Source of the DNA: Bacteroidota bacterium
Lineage (GTDB): Bacteria; Bacteroidota; Bacteroidia; Bacteroidales; FEN-979
DNA: 13,793 bases
Assembly (NCBI GenBank): GCA_026391755.1
Contig: JAPLDN010000365.1
Coordinates: forward strand, 1 to 13,793
Direction of reading: 5' to 3'
Notes under the pieces: generated by a model
Seen by the model: only the letters and a program-made list of their open reading frames with translations
What the model was told of the DNA's origin: nothing
The model's database searches: none
Shown here: one piece after another, positions 1 to 6,739 of the stretch
Layout: the number at the start of each line of letters is the position of its first letter
How positions within the stretch are numbered: position 1 is the first letter of the stretch
Translations under genes and position numbers: made by a program

Positions 1-1626
1 AAGGGTATCTTTCTGGTAATATTTCCTAATAGTCTTGAAATACATCCTGTCGACCATGTTGATCGAATTCGTCCATGTAAAAAACTTCAATACACGGATT
101 GATGCGCTGATAGGGATTGTGTGCCGGATTCCGTTTTGAAGGCTGTCGATCCAGTTCCCTTTAAACAACAGGGTATCTTTGGTGTAATACCTGTTTTCCA
201 TATCCAGGTTATATTTCATGCTGATGTTTTCATACCATTTTATAGTACCGACAGGATTTTTCCGGCGTAAGGGATAAAACTGGTTCACCGATAAAGCAAC
301 CTGGGGAAGAGTCAGGTTTATGGTTTTTGAAAGCGTGTTTTGGTTGTGGTTAAAATTCAGGTTCAGAAAAACCTTCCCTCCGAAATTCGTCGAATAGTTT
401 ACACTTGATGTAAATGTATTTGACAGATAACTCTGCGCACTGGAACTGAGATTATACTGGTTATATGTATTACTGACAATATTCACATTGGCGCTGAAAG
501 TCGATTTGGGCCTGGCTTTAGGGTCCTGGGTATGGGTCCAGTGAAATTCAAAATCCTTTTTAATCTGGAAATTCGGGTCGTCTTCGGAACCAATCCGGTT
601 ATAGGCATATCCGAACCTGACGTTCCCGCTGTATTTGTAACGTTTTGTATACCGCGCCGATGGCCTGATTGCCCAGCTGCCATGAGTGTAGATGTCTCCA
701 ACTACAGTAAGATCCATATACTGACTCAGGGCAAAGTAGTAACCCAGGTTCTGAAAATAAAAACCACGTGTGTCAGATTCTCCGTATGTGGGAAGAATTA
801 AACCCGAACGCCTTCCCGATTTGCTTGGGAAATAACCAAAAGGAACAATAATAGGGGTTGAAACTCCTGCAATCTCCATAAAAGCAGGCCCGGTAATTAC
901 CCGTTTCCCTGGAATTACTTTGGCTCTTCCGAAGCGGAATGCATAATGCGGATCTTCGGGCCTGTCGCAGGTGGTATAGGCCCCGCTCTTAACATAGGTC
1001 ACATCATTTTCCATTTTTTTAACCACGGTTCCATGCAGGTAACCCTCATCCTGCTTTGTAAATACTGTTTTAATGTACCCCTGTTTGGAGTTATAGTTAT
1101 ACCGCATCTGCTTTGACTTGAAGGAAAGCGCCCCCTGCGTAAATTCCGGAATGCCCTGGTCCTTGCCTGTGGAGTCAGGAACTCCTTCGGCAAAAACCTC
1201 GTTTTTAGGAAAATCAATCTCAAGATAGGCCGATTTCATGCTGATGTCTTCGTACTTTACATCTGCATCCTTGAACATAAATACTTTTTGATTATCTATC
1301 TCAAACCGGAGAGAATCGGCCGCTTTAAATTCAACTTTAGATTTCAATGCAACCGGGGGCTTTTTCTTCTTTGACAAACTGTCTGATTTTAAGGAATCAG
1401 TTTTAACTGCAGATGAGTCTGTTGCGGCAATCAGACTTTTCTTTGTGGAATCCTGCACATGAACACTGCCTGCAGAAGATTTTTTCAATGAATCAGCCAG
1501 GTGGATGCTGTCACTAAGTTTCTTTCTCACAGTATCCTGGAGGACCGGAGAAAAGGCATGCAGATTAAACCCCGTAAAAATAAAAAGGAGTAAGAAGGTA
1601 GTCCTTGTTAATAATTTGGTTAACAA
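1..1626 (-). CDS. lptD: LPS-assembly outer-membrane protein LptD, N-terminal 542 residues (runs off the left edge)
   Basis: LptD is the outer-membrane beta-barrel that inserts lipopolysaccharide into the outer leaflet at the end of the Lpt bridge. The minus-strand frame is open from 1626 to base 1 with no stop. In order: a signal peptide (residues about 1-25, hydrophobic FLLLFIF, ending near LHAFS), a Ser/Lys/Asp-rich linker (about 30-95), an OstA-like periplasmic domain (about 96-240), then the barrel. A conserved stretch at about 218-290 (TTCDRPEDPHYAFR, KVIPGKRVITGPA, PFGYFPS, GLILPTYGE) matches Bacteroidota LptD as I remember it. Alternating aromatic and polar strands follow to the edge. 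Family members are roughly 850-950 residues, so about 60% is present. The start is inferred: the frame has a stop 24 bases upstream (TAA at 1650-1648), no ATG lies before the signal peptide, and TTG at 1626, preceded by purine-rich GGAAGAGAAG, gives a complete signal sequence. It diverges from the amidase gene. Confidence 0.9.
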   Translation of the reverse strand, partial: MLTKLLTRTTFLLLFIFTGFNLHAFSPVLQDTVRKKLSDSIHLADSLKKSSAGSVHVQDSTKKSLIAATDSSAVKTDSLKSDSLSKKKKPPVALKSKVEFKAADSLRFEIDNQKVFMFKDADVKYEDISMKSAYLEIDFPKNEVFAEGVPDSTGKDQGIPEFTQGALSFKSKQMRYNYNSKQGYIKTVFTKQDEGYLHGTVVKKMENDVTYVKSGAYTTCDRPEDPHYAFRFGRAKVIPGKRVITGPAFMEIAGVSTPIIVPFGYFPSKSGRRSGLILPTYGESDTRGFYFQNLGYYFALSQYMDLTVVGDIYTHGSWAIRPSARYTKRYKYSGNVRFGYAYNRIGSEDDPNFQIKKDFEFHWTHTQDPKARPKSTFSANVNIVSNTYNQYNLSSSAQSYLSNTFTSSVNYSTNFGGKVFLNLNFNHNQNTLSKTINLTLPQVALSVNQFYPLRRKNPVGTIKWYENISMKYNLDMENRYYTKDTLLFKGNWIDSLQNGIRHTIPISASIRVLKFFTWTNSINMVDRMYFKTIRKYYQKDTL

Positions 1627-1821
1627 CTTCTCTTCCGGATTCTGAGGTTAATAATATATCTTTGTTTTGAAAACAGATTGGATTAATGACTTGAAAATCC
1701 TTGTTTTTCGATGTTCAAAACTAATCAAAATACTTAGATTTATTGAACATTTTATGAATCTTTAACAATAAAGCAAAGGCTTTCAGTCGTTTACGAAATT
1801 CGCGCTGAGTTCTGCCCCAAC
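1627..1821. promoter_or_regulatory. Divergent lptD / amidase intergenic region
   Basis: This is a 195-bp AT-rich spacer between divergent genes. On the minus strand TAGTTTTG (1723-1716) fits the Bacteroidota -7 consensus TAnnTTTG and would give lptD a leader of about 85 nt. On the plus strand TATCTTTG (1657-1664) fits the same consensus and could serve the amidase with a leader of about 150 nt. Neither has a clear TTTG -33 box at the usual spacing. A perfect 8-bp inverted repeat, ATGTTCAA (1711-1718) and TTGAACAT (1743-1750), overlaps the lptD -7 candidate. No small ORF or RNA gene was recognised here. Confidence 0.45.
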
Positions 1822-2890
1822 ATGGAAAAAACAAAGATCCATTTACCTGCCTGGTTAATTATTACCTGCCTCTTTTTATTGTCACTTTCTGTTAACGTCT
1901 CGGCTCAGAAAAAAGTTGCAATCAACAGAGTGGTGATTGATGCCGGCCATGGTGGACAGGACCCTGGAACAATTGGGCGCCGTGCTAAAGAAAAAAATGT
2001 CGCACTTGCCATTGCCCTGAAACTGGGGTATATGATCCAGAAGAATTTTAAGGATGCTCCATAAAACCCAGGCTAACCTTGAAATAGCCAAGACTGAAAA
2101 TGCCTCAATCCTCATGGAGTCTGATTACACGAACCATTATAACGGGTTTAACCCAAACTCGGATGAATCATATATTACTTTTTCAATGTTCCAGGATGCA
2201 TATCTCGAGCAAAGTATGGAATTCGCAGCCGAAGTCCAGAAACAGTTTGAAGAACGGGTCGGGATGAATGACAGGGGTGTCAGACAAGCTGGTTTCCTTG
2301 TCCTCTATAAAACAACTATGCCCAGCGTGCTTGTCGAAACCGGGTACCTGAGCAATCCCAATGAGGAAACTTTCATGGTTACCGACAAAGGCCAGGAATA
2401 CATCTCTTCGGCCATCTTCAGAGCATTTAAAACATTTAAACAGAATGTTGAACATCCGGAACAGACAATCAACCAGCAATATCCTAAATCATACTTACCT
2501 AAACCCGAAACCGCACAGCTTATAAAACCAGCTCCTGACTCATCGCCCGGAAAACATTATAAGAAACCGGGAAAGACCGAAAACATCAACCCTCAATCCC
2601 AGGCGGTTGTTGCAAAATCTTCTTCACAGGGCTCAGTGTCCTACAGGGTTCAAATCGCATCCATGTCAAAGGAAGTATCAACTTCATCCGCTGTCTTTGC
2701 CGGACTGTCGGGAGTCAGGATGTACCAGCATAACGGGATGTTCAAATATACTATAGGTGATGAGACTACAATTGCAAGTGCTGAACATCTCCTGGCCGAG
2801 ATGAGAAACAAAGGCTTTAAAGATGCGTTTATAGTTTATTTTAAAAATGACTTACGGATAACCAGGGAAGAGGCCCTGTCGTCTCCCTGA
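1822..2890 (+). pseudogene. N-acetylmuramoyl-L-alanine amidase (Amidase_3) with C-terminal SPOR-like domain, disrupted by internal deletion and frameshift
   Basis: Intact homologues are periplasmic zinc amidases that cut the bond between MurNAc and the stem peptide. Two frames cover the gene. Bases 1822-2064 encode a signal peptide (about 1-29, ending NVSAQ), the first zinc motif VVIDAGHGGQDPG and the KEKN segment with the second ligand Glu, then stop after NFKDAP. Bases 2054-2890, in the next frame, resume at LHKTQANLEIAKTENA and carry the catalytic-Glu motif PSVLVETGYLSN, a low-complexity linker and a SPOR-like end (YRVQIASMSKE to IVYFKND). From memory of the family, about 50 residues are missing at the junction near 2050-2060, including the SIHxN motif with the third zinc His. 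Because sequence is missing, a single-base shift cannot restore the enzyme. It is either a true pseudogene or an assembly error. If the downstream ATG (2054) is used, the product has no signal peptide and only the catalytic Glu, so activity is unlikely. Confidence 0.85.
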
Positions 2891-2918
2891 GTAAAATAAA
2901 ATCGACAGATTTAAGTTT

Positions 2919-2926
2919 TATCTTTG
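2919..2926 (+). promoter_or_regulatory. Candidate -7 promoter element of mlaD
   Basis: TATCTTTG matches the Bacteroidota -7 consensus TAnnTTTG and ends nine bases before the mlaD ATG at 2936. With initiation a few bases after the final G, the leader would be only about five nucleotides. No TTTG -33 box is seen at the normal spacing. It lies in the 45-bp gap after the broken amidase, so mlaD could be transcribed independently of it. Confidence 0.5.
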
Positions 2927-2935
2927 TAAAAAACT

Positions 2936-3889
2936 ATGACTATTAAATTTAAACGGGAGATCAAAATTGGTGTCGTCTTCATCATTGCCACACTGGTATT
3001 GATTTGGGGACTGATGTACCTTAAAGGGCTTGAACTTTTAACTTCCAGCAGGACATTTTATGCCGTTTATGAAAATGTCGATGGACTAGTGGTTTCCAAT
3101 CCGGTAACTTTAAATGGCTTGCAAATTGGCCAGGTCAATGTACTTCAATTTGATGCCCGTCATAATGGTAAGATAATCTGTGAATTATACATTAAAGGTG
3201 ATTATCCTTTCCCGAAAAATTCCATCGCCCGAATTCGAAGCTCAAGCCTTCTTGGTTCGAAGGAAGTTGCTATAATTCTTGGAAATGCAGCCTCTGCTGC
3301 AAAAAACGGGGATACTCTTCATACTGAGATTGAAGCTTCACTGGGTTCCGAGGTTAACAAACAACTCCTGCCTCTTAAACGGAAGGCCGAAAACCTTATC
3401 AGCTCCATAGATTCTATCGCAACGATCGTGCAATTGGTGCTAAACAGGAATACCAGGGAAAATCTTGTTCAGGCCATTGATCATGTGAAAAATGCGCTTG
3501 CCAATATATCTCATGCCACCTTTGATCTTGACACTCTGATTACATCCCAGAGGAAAAATCTTGCCGGGATCATTATCAATGTCGAATCCATCAGTAAAAA
3601 CCTTAAACAGAACAACGACAAGATCACGAATATTATTAATAATCTTTCGGATGTGAGCGATTCTCTCGCAAAGGCCCGTATCCCTTCAACCATCATGCAG
3701 GTCAACCTGGCAGTTAAAAACCTTAACAGCACACTCGAAAAGATCAATAGAGGGGATGGCTCACTAGGCATGCTGGTCAACGACCAAAAACTTTATATTG
3801 ATGTGGAAAATGCTGCCCGGAACCTGAATCTTCTGATCGAAGATCTCAAAGCCAATCCCAAGAAATACCTGAAGATCTCAGTATTTTAA
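2936..3889 (+). CDS. MlaD/MCE-family lipid-transport substrate-binding protein
   Basis: MCE proteins form rings anchored in the inner membrane that pass phospholipids between the inner and outer membranes, usually with an MlaEF-type ABC transporter. The 317-residue protein has one N-terminal TM anchor (about 11-30, IGVVFIIATLVLIWGLMYLKG) and an MCE domain (about 37-115). The domain shows VYENVDGLVVSNPVTLNGLQIGQV and RIRSSSLLGSKEVAIILG, both typical of the family. A long alpha-helical tail (about 125-300) follows, rich in Asn, Leu and Ile. The C-terminus NPKKYLKISVF is the ending I associate with Bacteroidota members, so the gene looks complete. The permease and ATPase genes are not in this window, so the transport partner must lie elsewhere. 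It follows the amidase on the same strand, a pairing I recall in this phylum, and ends at a hairpin facing the OstA-like gene. The ATG start is well placed before the TM segment. Confidence 0.9.
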   Translation: MTIKFKREIKIGVVFIIATLVLIWGLMYLKGLELLTSSRTFYAVYENVDGLVVSNPVTLNGLQIGQVNVLQFDARHNGKIICELYIKGDYPFPKNSIARIRSSSLLGSKEVAIILGNAASAAKNGDTLHTEIEASLGSEVNKQLLPLKRKAENLISSIDSIATIVQLVLNRNTRENLVQAIDHVKNALANISHATFDLDTLITSQRKNLAGIIINVESISKNLKQNNDKITNIINNLSDVSDSLAKARIPSTIMQVNLAVKNLNSTLEKINRGDGSLGMLVNDQKLYIDVENAARNLNLLIEDLKANPKKYLKISVF

Positions 3890-3890
3890 A

Positions 3891-3918
3891 ATCTGACATC
3901 TGATATCGGATGTCAGAT
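3891..3918. terminator. Hairpin between convergent mlaD and OstA-like genes (probable bidirectional terminator)
   Basis: A perfect 10-bp stem, ATCTGACATC (3891-3900) with GATGTCAGAT (3909-3918), encloses the 8-base loop TGATATCG. It fills the 30-bp gap between the mlaD stop (3889) and the OstA-like stop (3920). The arms read as degenerate 7-bp units (ATCTGAC, ATCTGAT, ATCGGAT, GTCAGAT). A T-rich run follows only in the minus-strand direction (TTTAAAATAC), so termination may be better for the OstA-like transcript. Confidence 0.65.
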
Positions 3919-3919
3919 A

Positions 3920-5446
3920 TCACCACTTAAAAATGTCTTCCCTCTTCTTTGGCCTCTTGTCTTCGAGCCACCTGAAATTTTTTAAAATCAGATCATAGGG
4001 ACTGACATCCTTCTCAGGGAAAATTGTACCTACCGTGGTTCCAAGGTAGGTGATACTTTTAATCTGGTTACTGGTTTTAAAAAAGATCAGCATGTCGCTT
4101 GAATAAGCTTTCTGTATGCCAATCAGTGTCTTATTCTCCTCCCTGGCCCAGTAAACGGTCTCGGCGTTACCAAGGACCTTTATTTTATACAGTTCATTCT
4201 TTTTAAAATACCCGGCCATATCCCGGCCCTTGATCTGGTTATACTTGTTTGTATCATCCTGGGAGATCAGGAAGGACGAATTATATAAAGCCATAGTGTC
4301 GATTACTCCATTCTTCATTACGAGCCTTATCGAATCGGCAGTAAGCTGGTTTTTAACCGACCAGATCACCGGATCATGGTACATCACCAGGGATGAATCT
4401 TTGCTGTGCCAGACCATGGAGTCGCACATGCCCTGGAGGTCGGGCCTGAAAAATTTCACCTTATAATAAGCAAATACACTGCGGATGTTCTGGTTGGTAT
4501 CAAAATAAGCTTTAACCGAATCACCATGCATATGAAGTGCTGTTTTCTTGTCGATCATGATAGCAACAGCGCTGTCGGTCATAAAAGCAAAGCCGGTTTT
4601 ACGGTGCATCTCCCCGTAATTCCCCGTAAGCATCATATTCTGGATGGAATCGAATAAAACAGCATGACGAATAGCCTGTCCGAATCCGATCTTTCGTTCG
4701 TAATAAAGACTATCGCCGGTGAGATATTGGGCCTCATGAAAAATCTTGGCCCTTTCCTTGAAACTGGCAATATCCTTACGTGTATTGTACCATCCGTTTT
4801 CGGTATATATCGAATCCACCTTGTCCTTGCTCACAATGTGGGAGGGACCGTAAAAATAGGCTACCGAAGTCACCGTATTGTACATCAGAGTATCGGACTT
4901 CATAGTATAATCAGGATTCAGCAGAAGCACTTTATCCTTGAAAAAGAACTCCTTTTTATCTGTATAATAGTATCCGTGTTTACTGATCAGGATGTTCCTG
5001 TCATTGACGATCTTGCCCCAGTAATCATACCTGGCGATCTGGGTTTTTCGGTCATAGATCAGGGTATCGGTCGTAAGTGTGGTTTCGTTATCAATGAGCT
5101 TTACATTGCTCCAGACCCTTGCTTCCTTGGAATTGCCATTGTAGGTTAGTGAATCACCAAACAGATTGAGGGTATCGCTGAGGTGAATATGCACATTACC
5201 ATAGGCATTAACCGTATTTGCAGCTTCTTTCAGGTAGGCGCTGTCGCAATACATCAGGGCCGAGTCATGACGCAGTATAACATTTCCTATGATACGCTGG
5301 GCGTCGGGCCTCACTTCCTTGTTGTAATCCCAGCGGTCGCCTTTCTCTAACAGTATCTTGGTTGTATCCTGGGAATACAATGCCAGGGGCCAAGGTAATA
5401 AGAGGCAGGTTAATATATACCAGATGATCATGCCTGGTTTATGCAT
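3920..5446 (-). CDS. OstA-like (OstA_2 type) periplasmic LPS-transport protein
   Basis: The protein has a signal/anchor helix (IIWYILTCLLLPWPLALYSQ) and then a long array of beta-jellyroll OstA/LptA-like repeats. Recurrent short units (GNVILRHDSALMYCDSAYL, GNVHIHLSDTLNLFGDSLTY, TTDTLIYDRKT, MKSDTLMYN, LTGDSLYYERK, LTADSIRLVM) have the D-S/T-L-x-Y pattern of Bacteroidota OstA-like proteins. LptA-type proteins form the periplasmic bridge for LPS between the inner-membrane transporter and LptD, and this one lies about 2.3 kb from lptD, so a bridge role is likely but inferred. It is about 508 residues, far larger than E. coli LptA and usual for this phylum. The start is taken as ATG at 5446. A TTG at 5464 would add six residues but lies inside the TATCTTTG promoter element, so it probably is not transcribed. 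The C-terminus (RWLEDKRPKKREDIFKW) looks complete. Confidence 0.85.
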   Translation of the reverse strand: MHKPGMIIWYILTCLLLPWPLALYSQDTTKILLEKGDRWDYNKEVRPDAQRIIGNVILRHDSALMYCDSAYLKEAANTVNAYGNVHIHLSDTLNLFGDSLTYNGNSKEARVWSNVKLIDNETTLTTDTLIYDRKTQIARYDYWGKIVNDRNILISKHGYYYTDKKEFFFKDKVLLLNPDYTMKSDTLMYNTVTSVAYFYGPSHIVSKDKVDSIYTENGWYNTRKDIASFKERAKIFHEAQYLTGDSLYYERKIGFGQAIRHAVLFDSIQNMMLTGNYGEMHRKTGFAFMTDSAVAIMIDKKTALHMHGDSVKAYFDTNQNIRSVFAYYKVKFFRPDLQGMCDSMVWHSKDSSLVMYHDPVIWSVKNQLTADSIRLVMKNGVIDTMALYNSSFLISQDDTNKYNQIKGRDMAGYFKKNELYKIKVLGNAETVYWAREENKTLIGIQKAYSSDMLIFFKTSNQIKSITYLGTTVGTIFPEKDVSPYDLILKNFRWLEDKRPKKREDIFKW

Positions 5447-5461
5447 CGTTTGGAATTTCTG

Positions 5462-5469
5462 CAAAGATA
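5462..5469 (-). promoter_or_regulatory. Candidate -7 promoter element of the OstA-like gene
   Basis: On the minus strand TATCTTTG matches TAnnTTTG exactly and sits between the stop of the winged-helix gene (5472) and the ATG at 5446. Initiation a few bases downstream gives a leader of about ten nucleotides and argues against the TTG start at 5464. No -33 box is evident, as that position lies inside the upstream gene. It suggests the OstA-like gene need not depend on the regulator operon. Confidence 0.5.
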
Positions 5470-5471
5470 TT

Positions 5472-5759
5472 TCATTTCTTCTGAAGATAACTATTCAGGT
5501 CTTCCACATATTTCTCAAAAGCTGCAATACCTTCAGGGGTAATCCGGCAGGTAGTCCTTGGCATTTTCCCTTTGAAGGATTTCTCGACACTGATATATCC
5601 TGCTTCCCTGAGTTTCTCTATCTGCACGCTCAGGTTGCCTGCCGTGGAATTTGTCTTCTCCCTGATGAAGACAAATTCGGCCTCAACGGCGCTGATCAGA
5701 ATGGACATAACCGCCAGCCGGAGCTGGGAATGAAGCAGGGGGTCCAGGTCCTTAAACAT
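5472..5759 (-). CDS. Small winged-helix transcriptional regulator
   Basis: The 95-residue protein consists almost entirely of one winged-helix DNA-binding domain. It opens with LDPLLHSQLRLAVMSILI, then VEAEFVFIREKTNSTAGNLSVQIEKLREAGYISVEKSFKGKMPRTTCRITPEGIAAFEKYVEDL: helix, recognition helix, and a wing with the T-x-x-G-x-x-A-F-x-x-Y ending. This is the layout of the MarR/ArsR-like winged-helix DNA-binding family, in which a small single-domain protein binds DNA as a dimer. No ligand-binding domain or metal-binding cysteines are visible (the only Cys lies in the wing). The ATG overlaps the end of the upstream membrane-protein gene by 8 bp (ATGTTTAA), so the two are translationally coupled and share a promoter. 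The likely target is the palindrome array at 6510-6541, giving autoregulation; this is inferred from position. Confidence 0.85.
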   Translation of the reverse strand: MFKDLDPLLHSQLRLAVMSILISAVEAEFVFIREKTNSTAGNLSVQIEKLREAGYISVEKSFKGKMPRTTCRITPEGIAAFEKYVEDLNSYLQKK

Positions 5760-6447
5760 CTTTACACTCCTTCCTGTTCAGCATATGACCAGGGATCACA
5801 AATCCGGCGACAGCCGAAATTGTAAGAACGATTTGCTGTATCGCCAATACATGGACGTGATGTATGCTGATAAGAATAATGAAGGTGGCAATCCAGCATA
5901 TCACACCACCTGTGGCCAGTGGTTTAAAGGCATATGCCTTTCCTGATACGAAGAGGGCAAAACCATAAAGGCACAATAAGAGTGGAGTAATAAACAACCA
6001 TTGAAACCACCTGTCGAATTCATGACCGGGCCTGACATCAGTGAAGGCCGGCATCACAAGGACCATAGCTATAATAAGCCCTGCCACAACAACAAGGATC
6101 GAGATCGAAAATGCAATCCACACCCAATTCATGACCTTCTCTATATAAGTCATTACCAGTTTCTCTTTTTCCTTGTTTTTTAAGAGAACATAATGAACAG
6201 GGTATGCCGCGAACATAAGGAACCACATATAGTAGGCATAATATTTAGTTTCCGGGGGAAGAGTTATCAGCAGGATGAAAGTTAACAGGCTGATAATGGC
6301 CACCATGTAGCCCCAGAGAAGAAATATCTTTCCCGTACCTTTTTGAAGGTTGTTTTTCGCTGTACTGATCATTTGCCCGATCAGGTCAAGGCTTTCTTTT
6401 TCTGATAATAAATTTTCCATAAAGATTGTTTTGTTAAGTTCCCGCAT
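5752..6447 (-). CDS. Multi-pass membrane protein of unknown function, co-transcribed with a winged-helix regulator
   Basis: I do not recognise a named family with confidence. The 231-residue protein has a short charged N-terminus (ENLLSEKESLDLIGQMISTAKNNLQKG) and about six hydrophobic segments: roughly residues 41-63, 69-89, 107-134, 148-169, 176-196 and 202-221. It ends in a basic tail (HMLNRKECKDV). I see no enzymatic motif, ATP-binding loop or transporter signature. Similar proteins beginning ESLxLIxxMIxxAK and sitting next to a one-domain winged-helix regulator are familiar in Bacteroidota, so the pair is probably a conserved unit in which the regulator controls the membrane protein. The start could be ATG 6447 or the internal ATG at 6420 (MENLLSEKES), which better fits the N-terminus I would expect. 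It overlaps the regulator gene by 8 bp. Confidence 0.75.
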   Translation of the reverse strand: MRELNKTIFMENLLSEKESLDLIGQMISTAKNNLQKGTGKIFLLWGYMVAIISLLTFILLITLPPETKYYAYYMWFLMFAAYPVHYVLLKNKEKEKLVMTYIEKVMNWVWIAFSISILVVVAGLIIAMVLVMPAFTDVRPGHEFDRWFQWLFITPLLLCLYGFALFVSGKAYAFKPLATGGVICWIATFIILISIHHVHVLAIQQIVLTISAVAGFVIPGHMLNRKECKDV

Positions 6448-6739
6448 TAATTTGTCTGTTTATTATGAAACCCGGAAGCGGGGTGTTCAGGGTCGCAAAT
6501 TTAAATTACTTTACAAATGTAAACTAGTTTATAATATAAACCAAATATTTTAACATTTATTTTTATTTTAACCCTGGATTTTCATCTTTTTTATCTAAAT
6601 CTGACCCTGAAAAGCCTGTATGGCCGTTCAGAAGCCAATCCATTACTTTAAGTTTTTCACAATAATTAACAGTCGGGCTTCCGGTACCGCAGAAATCCCT
6701 AATTTTACAGCTTCTTTGGAAACTATTCCTCTCTAAAAC
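6448..6739. other. Divergent intergenic region between the membrane-protein operon and gatE
   Basis: The 292-bp spacer is very AT-rich at 6495-6590. Its left third carries the operator/promoter described separately. Toward gatE no exact TAnnTTTG is present. The nearest match, CTTCTTTG at 6712-6719, lacks the leading TA, and TAATTTTA at 6700-6707 lacks the final G. A 108-codon open frame on the minus strand (6889-6563) overlaps the start of gatE antisense and has no recognisable protein features, so I do not call it a gene. Confidence 0.5.
6510..6545 (-). promoter_or_regulatory. Promoter with overlapping palindromic operator array for the membrane-protein/regulator operon
   Basis: On the minus strand a -33 box TTTG (6545-6542) and a -7 box TACATTTG (6521-6514) are separated by 20 bp, a full match to the Bacteroidota consensus. 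The same stretch holds three overlapping palindromes: TTTACA-AA-TGTAAA (6510-6523), TAAACTAGTTTA (6520-6531) and GTTTATA-A-TATAAAC (6527-6541). This gives four related half-sites of the type T(G/A)TAAAC in alternating orientation. A repressor bound here would block the promoter. A second possible -7 box, TAAATTTG, lies at 6503-6496. Confidence 0.65.

Noticed and set aside
2054..2890. A separate intact gene starting at ATG 2054
   Set aside because: The sequence is the second half of the amidase; it begins mid-domain, lacks a signal peptide and overlaps the first fragment by 11 bp.
4664..5149. A 161-codon plus-strand open frame inside the OstA-like gene
   Set aside because: It is fully antisense to a gene with clear repeated OstA-like motifs and has no protein-family features.
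5752..6447. A toxin/antitoxin or defence role for the membrane protein and winged-helix pair
   Set aside because: No toxin, nuclease or NTPase motif is visible, and the arrangement fits an ordinary autoregulated membrane-protein operon.
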